NCBI GenBank assembly: GCA_003556835.1
Contig: PWQG01000184.1
Location: forward strand, 1 to 6,282
DNA: 6,282 bases
Direction of reading: 5' to 3'
From: Gammaproteobacteria bacterium
Lineage (GTDB): Bacteria > Pseudomonadota > Gammaproteobacteria > Pseudomonadales > Pseudohongiellaceae
Below are positions 1 to 5,695 of the stretch, piece by piece; position 1 is the first letter of the stretch, and every line of letters starts with the position of its first letter. The notes below the pieces were generated by a model. The model worked only from the letters and a program-made list of their open reading frames with translations. It searched no databases and was not told the DNA's origin. The translations under genes were made by a program, and so were the position numbers.

Positions 1-1152
1 CTGGATGCAGGGCTGCTGCAGAAGCAGAGCGAAGAGATCAGCAAAAAACTGGTCGAGGTCGAGCGCCGTGCTTTCGAGCTGGCCGGCGAGGAATTCAACC
101 TGGGCTCACCCAAGCAGCTGCAGAGCATTCTTTACGAGAAGATGGAAATCCCGGTCATCAAGAAAACCCCAAAGGGACAGCCGTCCACCGCCGAGGCCGT
201 GCTGCAGGAACTGGCCCTGGAATACGAGCTTCCGCAGACCATCATGGAGCACCGGGGCCTGAGCAAGCTGAAGTCGACCTACACCGACAAACTGCCGCTG
301 CAGATCAATGCCCGCACCGGCCGCATCCACTCCACCTTCCAGCAGGCCGTGGCCGCCACCGGTCGTCTCTCCTCCACCGACCCCAACCTGCAGAATATCC
401 CCATCCGCAACCCGGAAGGTCGCCGCGTGCGACAGGCCTTCATCGCCGCGCCCGGCTACCGCCTGGTCGCCGCCGACTACTCACAGGTCGAACTGCGCAT
501 CATGGCGCATCTGTCGCAGGATGAGGGTCTGCTGCAGGCCTTCGCCGACGGCAAGGACATCCACCGCGCCACTGCGGCGGAAGTGTTCGGCCTGGCGCTG
601 GATGAGGTCAGCGGAGAGCAGCGCCGCCGCGCAAAGGCCATCAATTTTGGCCTGATCTATGGCATGTCGGCCTTCGGCCTGGCCAAACAGCTTGGTATCG
701 AGCGCCATGACGCCCAGCATTATGTGGATCTTTATTTCAAGCGATACCCCGGGGTGGCCGACTACATGGAGCGCACCCGCGCCCTGGCCGAAGAAAAGGG
801 TTATGTCGAAACCCTGTTCGGTCGCCGGCTCTACCTGCCCGACATCAAGGCCGCCAACGGCATGTTGCGCAAGGCCGCCCAGCGCACCGCCATCAATGCC
901 CCCATGCAGGGCAGCGCGGCCGACATCATCAAGCAGGCCATGGTGGATATCGATCACTGGCTGGAGAGCGATGCCTCACTCGATGCGCTGCTGCTGATGC
1001 AGGTGCATGACGAACTGATTTTCGAGGTGGCCGAGGCGGATGTGGAGCTGTTGTCAGAGGGTGTGCGTTTCCGCATGGCCAGCGCGGCGGCGCTGGATGT
1101 GCCGCTGGTGGTGGATATCGGGACCGGTGATAACTGGGACGAGGCGCACTGA
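1..1152 (+). CDS. polA: DNA polymerase I, C-terminal polymerase domain (5'-truncated by window edge)
   Basis: This is the 3' 383 codons of family A DNA polymerase I, which fills gaps in excision repair and replaces Okazaki primers. The frame is open from base 1, so the 5'-nuclease domain and most of the 3'-5' exonuclease domain lie upstream. Visible motifs, numbered by window codon, are TGRLSSTDPNLQNIP (120-134), motif A DYSQVELR (159-166, catalytic Asp159), the O-helix RRRAKAINFGLIYG (208-221) and motif C QVHDE (334-338, catalytic Asp337). With an offset of 546 these match E. coli Arg668, Asp705, Glu710, Arg754, Lys758, Phe762 and Tyr766; motif C is shifted by one residue. The ending NWDEAH resembles the E. 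coli C-terminus. The polymerase site looks complete, and the O-helix Phe is the E. coli-type residue that discriminates against dideoxynucleotides. The stop is TGA at 1150-1152, 7 bp from the convergent engB stop. Confidence 0.98.
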   Translation: MDAGLLQKQSEEISKKLVEVERRAFELAGEEFNLGSPKQLQSILYEKMEIPVIKKTPKGQPSTAEAVLQELALEYELPQTIMEHRGLSKLKSTYTDKLPLQINARTGRIHSTFQQAVAATGRLSSTDPNLQNIPIRNPEGRRVRQAFIAAPGYRLVAADYSQVELRIMAHLSQDEGLLQAFADGKDIHRATAAEVFGLALDEVSGEQRRRAKAINFGLIYGMSAFGLAKQLGIERHDAQHYVDLYFKRYPGVADYMERTRALAEEKGYVETLFGRRLYLPDIKAANGMLRKAAQRTAINAPMQGSAADIIKQAMVDIDHWLESDASLDALLLMQVHDELIFEVAEADVELLSEGVRFRMASAAALDVPLVVDIGTGDNWDEAH

Positions 1153-1167
1153 GCGGTCTTCAGTCGC
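1144..1167. repeat. Inverted repeat spanning the polA and engB stop codons
   Basis: ACTGA (1148-1152) is the exact inverse of TCAGT (1160-1164), around a 7-nt loop. If C1147 is bulged, GCG (1144-1146) also pairs with CGC (1165-1167), giving an 8-bp stem. The left arm contains the polA TGA and the right arm contains the engB stop on the other strand, so both mRNAs would end translation inside the same hairpin. No T-run follows on either side, so it is not a standard intrinsic terminator. A role in 3'-end formation or in separating convergent transcripts is inference, and a stem this short could be chance. Confidence 0.4.
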
Positions 1168-1831
1168 TTCGTTCCAATCCATCGGTGCCAGTGTCCGTCT
1201 CCGTTTCCGTGTCGGTCCCAGTGTCGGGGGCCGCCGTTTCCTCAACCGTGTCCAGCCACTGATCCAGGCGCTCGCGCAGCTCTTCCACCCCCGTTCGCTT
1301 GAGTGAAGAGAATAATTGCACCGTCACATCAGGCAGCTCGGCCAGCTCCTTGCGCGTGGCCAACAGAATATTCTGTGAAGCCCCACGCTTGAGCTTGTCC
1401 GCCTTGGTCAGCAGGATGTGCAGGGGCAGGCCGCTCTGGGTCGCCCACTCGATCATCATCAGATCGAAGTCCTTGAACACATGCCGGATGTCGGTCAGCA
1501 ATACCAGTCCGGCCAAGGAGCGGCGCTCGGTCAGGTAATTGCCCAGATCCCGCTGCCACTCGTTCTTGAGTTTCAGTGGTACCTTGGCAAAACCGTAACC
1601 GGGCAGGTCGACCAGATAACGCCCCGGCGCCACCTCGAAGAAATTGATCAATTGGGTGCGACCGGGCGTCTTGCTGGTGCGGGCCAGCCGGCTCTGTCGG
1701 GTCAGGGTGTTGATGGCGCTGGACTTGCCGGCATTGGAGCGCCCAGCAAAGGCCACCTCGCGCAGACTGTCACGGGGGCATTGCTTCAGGCTGGGCGCGC
1801 TGGTGATGAATTGTGTGGCTTCATAGTTCAT
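1160..1831 (-). CDS. engB: Ribosome biogenesis GTPase EngB (YihA/YsxC family)
   Basis: This is a TrmE-Era-like GTPase of 223 residues, needed for late assembly of the 50S subunit in the cytoplasm; the E. coli protein is about 210. Visible motifs are G1 GRSNAGKS (30-37), the switch region TSKTPGRTQ (52-60), G3 DLPG (75-78), G4 TKAD (142-145) and the G5-region FSSLK (174-178). The ATG at 1831 was chosen because MNYEATQFITSAP aligns with the start of E. coli YihA. The frame also opens at TTG 1861 and at GTG 1855 and 1852. The TTG has an AGAGG nearby and the ATG has only a weak ribosome site, so a 10-residue longer form is possible. Residues 203-217 form a Thr-alternating acidic tail unlike the family's usual end. 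The gene converges with polA and diverges from cytochrome c4. Confidence 0.96.
   Translation of the reverse strand: MNYEATQFITSAPSLKQCPRDSLREVAFAGRSNAGKSSAINTLTRQSRLARTSKTPGRTQLINFFEVAPGRYLVDLPGYGFAKVPLKLKNEWQRDLGNYLTERRSLAGLVLLTDIRHVFKDFDLMMIEWATQSGLPLHILLTKADKLKRGASQNILLATRKELAELPDVTVQLFSSLKRTGVEELRERLDQWLDTVEETAAPDTGTDTETETDTGTDGLERSD
1185..1226 (-). repeat. Seven degenerate GTNTCN-type hexamers coding the EngB tail
   Basis: On the + strand seven consecutive hexamers read GTGCCA, GTGTCC, GTCTCC, GTTTCC, GTGTCG, GTCCCA and GTGTCG. On the coding strand each hexamer supplies two codons, one Thr and one Asp, Glu or Gly. The product is DTGTDTETETDTGTD, which reads the same in both directions. 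The 6-bp period preserves the reading frame, so copy number could change by slippage without a frameshift. The units have diverged, suggesting an old expansion. Confidence 0.75.
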
Positions 1832-1894
1832 CGACGCATTGTAATCAGCCACCACCCTCAAGGGAACCTCTGATTAATTCCATGACTGCAGCGA

Positions 1895-1923
1895 TAGAGT
1901 CCGCGCCCGATTTGCGGTATACT
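1895..1923 (+). promoter_or_regulatory. Candidate sigma70 promoter for cytochrome c4
   Basis: TATACT at 1918-1923 is a good -10 match (5 of 6). A weak -35 candidate, TAGAGT (1895-1900), lies 17 bp upstream. It sits in the 158-bp gap between the divergent engB and cytochrome c4 genes, about 60 bp before the cytochrome start. The -10 lies over the palindrome GTATAC (1917-1922), so the other strand reads TATACC, which could serve engB. No well-spaced -35 was found for that direction. Confidence 0.45.
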
Positions 1924-1989
1924 CTCCCGCCGTTTGGGCAAGCTTTGCAAAAACAACCCCCTACACTAATCAGGAACCTGGATTACTCC

Positions 1990-2601
1990 ATGAAGAAGAT
2001 TGCATTTTCCCTGGTATCTCTGCTGAGCATGATGGCATTCAGCTCATTGGCTGTGGCGGGCGATCCGGCCGCGGGCCAACAGCTGGTTGCGGTCTGTGCC
2101 GCCTGTCATGGTGATGACGGCAACAGCGCTGATCCGATGAACCCGAAACTGGCCGGTCAGAACGCCAAATACACGTTCAAACAACTGATGGACATCAGGG
2201 ATGGACAACGTGAAGTTCCCCTCATGAGTGGCATGCTGGACAATATGGATGACCAGGATCTACTCGACATCGCCGCATTCTACGCGGAACAGGACACCAC
2301 GCTGGAAGGCGCCGATCCGGAACAGGTCGCCCTGGGTCGCCAGCTGTATTTTGATGGTCTGCCGGATCTGGAAATCGCCGCCTGCGCGGCCTGCCACTCC
2401 CCGACCGGTCAGGGCAATGCCCAGGCAGGCTGGCCCGCCCTCGGTGGACAGCATGCCCAGTACACTGCTGATCAACTGCGCGCCTTCCGCTCCGGCGAGC
2501 GTGACAACGACGGTCAGGAGGCCATGATGCGTATCATCACCGAGCGTCTGACCGACACCGAGATCGAGGCGCTGGCCAGCTACATCTCCGGCCTCCACTA
2601 G
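1990..2601 (+). CDS. Cytochrome c4, periplasmic di-heme c-type cytochrome
   Basis: This 203-residue protein has two cytochrome c domains, the cytochrome c4 layout. Family members carry electrons in the periplasm, typically to cbb3-type or other terminal oxidases. A signal peptide is visible: KK at residues 2-3, a hydrophobic stretch to about 20, then AVA (21-23) before GDPAAGQ. Mature c4 proteins begin with a similar AGD sequence. The heme sites are CAACH at 36-40 and CAACH at 132-136. Likely axial Met ligands are in VPLMSGML (Met79 or Met82) and EAMMR (Met179 or Met180). The C-terminal IEALASYISGLH closely matches known c4 proteins. ATG 1990 was chosen because it begins the signal peptide. 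The frame is open further upstream (ATG 1882 and earlier), but that would bury the signal. The ribosome site is weak: GGA at 1980-1982, or AGGA at 1972-1975. The dsbA gene follows after 122 bp. Confidence 0.94.
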   Translation: MKKIAFSLVSLLSMMAFSSLAVAGDPAAGQQLVAVCAACHGDDGNSADPMNPKLAGQNAKYTFKQLMDIRDGQREVPLMSGMLDNMDDQDLLDIAAFYAEQDTTLEGADPEQVALGRQLYFDGLPDLEIAACAACHSPTGQGNAQAGWPALGGQHAQYTADQLRAFRSGERDNDGQEAMMRIITERLTDTEIEALASYISGLH

Positions 2602-2611
2602 TGGGCCATGC

Positions 2612-2640
2612 TTGCCAGCGTGTTAAGCAGGGATTAAGCT
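2612..2640 (+). promoter_or_regulatory. Tentative promoter in the cytochrome c4-dsbA gap
   Basis: TTGCCA (2612-2617) matches the -35 consensus at 5 of 6 positions. TAAGCT (2635-2640), 17 bp on, matches the -10 at only 3 of 6. It would give dsbA its own start, but read-through from the cytochrome promoter is equally possible because no terminator is visible in this gap. TTAAGC occurs twice here, at 2623-2628 and 2634-2639, exactly 11 bp apart. Confidence 0.25.
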
Positions 2641-2672
2641 GAAGTGCGTTGTACTGCACACTGAGCAGACGG

Positions 2673-2701
2673 ATGGTCCGGCACTGGCGCCGGATCACCA
2701 T
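2673..2701 (+). other. Stable hairpin in the dsbA leader
   Basis: TCCGGC (2677-2682) pairs with GCCGGA (2689-2694) around the 6-nt loop ACTGGC. The outer arms ATGG (2673-2676) and CCAT (2698-2701) extend the stem across a 3-nt bulge (2695-2697), giving 10 bp in total. It ends 22 nt before the dsbA start and is not followed by a T-run, so it is probably not an intrinsic terminator. It could protect a processed dsbA mRNA 5' end or affect translation; the role is inference. Confidence 0.5.
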
Positions 2702-2713
2702 AGCGAATTGAGT

Positions 2714-2717
2714 GGAG
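2714..2717 (+). promoter_or_regulatory. Ribosome binding site that sets the dsbA start
   Basis: GGAG lies 6 nt before ATG 2724. This supports that ATG over the in-frame GTG at 2712, which would overlap this site. Confidence 0.7.
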
Positions 2718-2723
2718 CCCGGA

Positions 2724-3368
2724 ATGATCAAGAACTTTCGTCGACAGATACTTGCCCTGCTGATATTGGGCCCGTTGGCCTTTGCCCTGCAGGCCCAGCC
2801 TTCCATGTACGTGGCCGGCACCCATTATGAGGAACTGCCCAGTGCCGTGCGCACCGCCGATCCGGAAAAGATCGAGGTGCTCGAGGTGTTCTGGTACGGC
2901 TGCAATCACTGTTTCCGTTTCCAGCCCCTGGTTGACAACTGGCACCGGAACGCCCCCGATGATGTTGATTTCATCCGCTTTCCCGCCATCTGGAACAGCC
3001 TGATGCAGGTCCATGCCCAGGCCTATTACGCGGCCCAGTCCCTGGACGTGGTTGATCAGGTGCATGAGGAAATCTTCGACGCCATCAACCTGCGCGGCAA
3101 TCGCCTGCAGAACGAAAATCAGCTTGCCACCCTGTTCGCGCAGAACGGCGTGGACGAGGATGCATTCCGCCAGGCCTTCAACTCCTTTGGTGTGCGCACC
3201 CGGGTCAATCAGGCCGAGCGGCGCATGCGGGACTACCAGATCCAGAGCACACCGAACATGATCGTCAATGGCAAGTACCTGGTGGTCAACAACCAGGCGG
3301 TGAACTCCCAGCAGGACATGCTGGATGTGGTCGATTACCTGGTCAATCGTGAGCGCGAAGCCATGTAA
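2724..3368 (+). CDS. dsbA: Thiol:disulfide interchange protein DsbA, with a CNHC active site
   Basis: This 214-residue thioredoxin-fold oxidase introduces disulfides into exported proteins in the periplasm; family members are re-oxidised by the membrane protein DsbB. An N-terminal signal peptide is clear (basic KNFRR at 3-7, hydrophobic to about 20, cleavage probably near residues 21-24). The active site is FWYGCNHCF, with Cys60 and Cys63. Typical DsbA has CPHC; here Asn61 replaces Pro while His62 is kept. The helical insertion occupies roughly residues 75-165. The cis-Pro loop is STPNMIVNGKY (175-185, Pro177), as expected for the family. Length is normal for the family. It follows cytochrome c4 and is closed by a strong terminator, so the two may share a transcript. 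The DsbA assignment is firm; the effect of Asn61 on redox potential is unknown. Confidence 0.93.
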   Translation: MIKNFRRQILALLILGPLAFALQAQPSMYVAGTHYEELPSAVRTADPEKIEVLEVFWYGCNHCFRFQPLVDNWHRNAPDDVDFIRFPAIWNSLMQVHAQAYYAAQSLDVVDQVHEEIFDAINLRGNRLQNENQLATLFAQNGVDEDAFRQAFNSFGVRTRVNQAERRMRDYQIQSTPNMIVNGKYLVVNNQAVNSQQDMLDVVDYLVNREREAM

Positions 3369-3393
3369 GTGCCCGATCACGTACCGCTTGATG

Positions 3394-3432
3394 AAAAACC
3401 GCCGTCGCCTCCGGGGCCACGGCGGTTTTTTT
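3394..3432 (+). terminator. Strong rho-independent terminator after dsbA
   Basis: CCGCCGT (3399-3405) pairs perfectly with ACGGCGG (3419-3425) around a 13-nt loop. It is flanked by five A (3394-3398) and seven T (3426-3432), so A-U pairs can lengthen the stem. It begins 25 bp after the dsbA stop. The A-tract on the left means it could also act on the opposite strand. It separates the dsbA unit from the diguanylate cyclase. Confidence 0.93.
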
Positions 3433-3445
3433 ATTTCAGATGGCA

Positions 3446-3451
3446 TAAAAT
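3446..3451 (+). promoter_or_regulatory. Possible -10 element for the diguanylate cyclase gene
   Basis: TAAAAT at 3446-3451 matches the sigma70 -10 at 5 of 6 positions and lies 60 bp before the start. No convincing -35 is present, because the expected position falls in the terminator arm and T-run. A promoter is expected in this 79-bp stretch because the upstream terminator should block read-through. The exact element is uncertain. Confidence 0.3.
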
Positions 3452-3511
3452 CGGCCGATAAACAGGGCCTGTGTCCTGAGAAAAAACCGTTAAGCCACCG
3501 GACTGCCTGGC

Positions 3512-5626
3512 ATGCGACAACGTTACGACGATGAAAAGGAAGCCCAGCGCTGGAAACGCAAGTTCCTGGACGCCCTGGAAGAACAGGAAGAGCGCGAGAA
3601 GTTGTTGAGTGAGCGCATCGCCATCCTGCGGCGCGGTCTGCTGGGTGTGAGTCTGGCCGGTGATGGTGTGGACCCCGGGCTTGATGAACAACTGGCCCAG
3701 TTGCGCACCCTGCTACGTCGTGAGGATCGTGAGACCGGCCTGGTGCAGTTGCTGGAGCAGATCGAGGACGCCGTGCTGCGTCTCGACAGTCGCAAAACTG
3801 ATGAGCGCGCTGCCCTGCAACAGGCGCTGAGCCTCAGCCTGGAACAACTCGGGCGGGTGCCCCTTTCGCGCGAACTGCGTCGCCGACTGAAGCGTTTTTC
3901 CCGTTCCCTGCCACAGAAAAGCAATGATGCCGAGCGCGCGGGCGAAAATGTACGCGATTTCCTGGTATTGCTGCGTCAGGTGGTCGGAGAGCTGGCCGCC
4001 CGTGAAGAAGAGTCGCCACGTCCCGGCCTGCTGGCCCGTCTGTTCGGAAACGGCCCGGATGCGGGCAATGCCGCCAATCCTTCGGTCACCCCGGAAGCCG
4101 GTGCATACGAGACGAACGGCGGGTCCGCTGCGTCCGGTGATGCATCGCCAGTGGTCGGGGACCCGGGCGCAGAGGCCTCCACGTCCGACCCGGAGCTTGT
4201 GACCTCGTATGCTGACGCTGAACGCCCGGCCCGTGTGGCTTCGCTGCGCAGTCGGCCGGTGGATGAGGCCTTGCGGGTCGGAGTGGAAGACGAAACTGTC
4301 GTGAATGCGCCCGACACGGAAGACACCGGGCGATGGCGCCCCGCCGGGGATGAGTCGGACGACAGTGTGGCCGCGGATGCCATGCAGGCGGTCGCCGCTG
4401 ATGATGCCGAGCTGGAGCTGGATGTATCACCTGGAACCGGAGGGGAAGAAGAGGAAGCTGCCGGAGAAACGCAGGAGCCCGCCCCGGAAGCGGATGAAGC
4501 AGGAGTCGAAGGCGAGCTGGTCCGCGACCGCTCCGGCCTCATGGAGCCGGGTTTCTCCTATATCGCCGACCATGTCGAACCCCTGTTGCTGCGCATTCTG
4601 GAAAATGTACATGTAGCAAAACAGTCGGCGCAGTTGGTCAATGACATCGAACGCCGGATCAGAAGTGGCCTGAACTGGTACGATTTTGTGGCGGCCCTGG
4701 AAGACATCGTCACCGTGATCAGTCAGTCCGTCGATGAGGAGCGCGAGGACTTCCAGCAGTTTCTCAGCCAGATGACGGAAAACCTGTCCCGGGTGCATGC
4801 CGCACTCGAGGCATCCGGGACGCATCAGCAAAACAGTCGTGATGCGGACGAGGCGCTGGATGCCTCGGTGCGCGAACAGGTCAGCGGCATGCAGGACCAG
4901 GTCGAGCAGAGTGATGATCTCGATCAGCTGAAGCAGTCCGTGCAGGGTCAACTTGATGGCATACTCGGCGCTCTTGAGCAATTCCGCAGTACACGGGAAT
5001 CCGAGGATCGTGCCCTGGCCGAACAGCTGCAGGCCGCCAACGAGCGCATGGCCAGCATGGAAAGTGAAGCGAAGACCCTGCACACTCGCCTGGCGGCACA
5101 GAAGGACATGGCCCTGCGCGACAAGCTGACCGGCCTGCCCAACCGCGCGGCCTATGACCGCGAGATCCGGGATGCCTGTGAGCAGCAGGAACAGGCCGAA
5201 GGCCGGGAGCGACGTTCGGTTGACCGGCAGCTCTGCCTTGCCGTCTGCGACATCGACAATTTCAAGCAGATCAATGACAACTTCGGCCATCTTGCCGGTG
5301 ACCGGGTGCTGAAACTGCTCAGCCGTGAACTGGAGAGCCGCCTGCGGCGCAGCGACTTCATGGCCCGTTTCGGCGGCGAGGAGTTTGTCATCCTTATGCC
5401 CGACACCTGGATCCGCGATGCCGCGCATGTACTCGACAAACTGCGCCGCGCTGCCGAACAGATGCCCTTCCACTTCAAGGAGCAGCGTGTGCAGATCACC
5501 GCCTCCTTCGGGCTGACCGCCTGGCAGGGTGGCGACACGCCGGAGTCCTTCTTCGAGCGTGCGGACCGGGCACTATATCTCGCCAAGAAACAGGGACGTA
5601 ACCGCTGCGAAACAGCAGAGGATTGA
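3512..5626 (+). CDS. Diguanylate cyclase with C-terminal GGDEF domain, DgcH (PA5487)-like
   Basis: This 704-residue protein is predicted to make c-di-GMP from two GTP. The GGDEF domain spans about 533-700, starting DKLTGLPNR (537-545). Asp580 (CDIDNF) and Glu623 fit the metal ligands, Asn588 and Asp597 the substrate pocket, and the active motif is GGEEF (621-625). RRSD (612-615) sits five residues before it, the correct place for the inhibitory RxxD site, so product inhibition is likely. Residues 1-165 are helical and charged, and resemble the N-terminus of Pseudomonas PA5487/DgcH as I recall it. Residues 165-345 are an Ala/Gly/Asp/Glu/Pro-rich, probably disordered linker. Residues 345-430 form a second helical module, and 465-535 look coiled-coil, as needed for dimerisation. 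There is no signal peptide or membrane segment, so it is cytosolic. ATG 3512 is the first possible start after the in-frame TAA at 3491; its ribosome site is poor. No EAL domain is present. Confidence 0.93.
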   Translation: MRQRYDDEKEAQRWKRKFLDALEEQEEREKLLSERIAILRRGLLGVSLAGDGVDPGLDEQLAQLRTLLRREDRETGLVQLLEQIEDAVLRLDSRKTDERAALQQALSLSLEQLGRVPLSRELRRRLKRFSRSLPQKSNDAERAGENVRDFLVLLRQVVGELAAREEESPRPGLLARLFGNGPDAGNAANPSVTPEAGAYETNGGSAASGDASPVVGDPGAEASTSDPELVTSYADAERPARVASLRSRPVDEALRVGVEDETVVNAPDTEDTGRWRPAGDESDDSVAADAMQAVAADDAELELDVSPGTGGEEEEAAGETQEPAPEADEAGVEGELVRDRSGLMEPGFSYIADHVEPLLLRILENVHVAKQSAQLVNDIERRIRSGLNWYDFVAALEDIVTVISQSVDEEREDFQQFLSQMTENLSRVHAALEASGTHQQNSRDADEALDASVREQVSGMQDQVEQSDDLDQLKQSVQGQLDGILGALEQFRSTRESEDRALAEQLQAANERMASMESEAKTLHTRLAAQKDMALRDKLTGLPNRAAYDREIRDACEQQEQAEGRERRSVDRQLCLAVCDIDNFKQINDNFGHLAGDRVLKLLSRELESRLRRSDFMARFGGEEFVILMPDTWIRDAAHVLDKLRRAAEQMPFHFKEQRVQITASFGLTAWQGGDTPESFFERADRALYLAKKQGRNRCETAED

Positions 5627-5681
5627 TTGTTTTAGCAGGCAAACTATTCCGCCGCGCCCGACGTCCTACTGATTCAGTCCG

Positions 5682-5686
5682 AGGGA
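5682..5686 (+). promoter_or_regulatory. Ribosome binding site for the last gene
   Basis: AGGGA lies 9 nt before ATG 5696, good spacing for a Shine-Dalgarno site. A second AGGA at 5689-5692 is only 3 nt from the start and is probably too close. This supports 5696 as the start of a real gene. Confidence 0.6.
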
Positions 5687-5695
5687 ACAGGAATC

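Noticed and set aside
1418..1873. Open frame on the + strand opposite engB
   Set aside because: engB on the - strand carries all the GTPase motifs; the + frame shows none.
1813..1989. N-terminal extension of the cytochrome c4 frame
   Set aside because: It would place 59 residues before a clear signal peptide and overlap the engB start region and the promoter. The frame is probably open by chance.
2634..3446. Open frame on the - strand opposite dsbA (270 codons)
   Set aside because: It covers dsbA and its terminator. The + strand product is an obvious DsbA with signal peptide, CxxC and cis-Pro loop.
4427..5473. Long open frame on the - strand opposite the GGDEF gene (348 codons)
   Set aside because: It is a shadow in GC-rich DNA. 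The + strand has clear GGEEF and RxxD motifs, while the antisense product has no recognisable motif.
5623..5650. Possible promoter TTGATT with TATTCC 16 bp on, before the last gene
   Set aside because: The -10 matches only 3 of 6 positions and the -35 overlaps the preceding stop codon. This is not better than chance.
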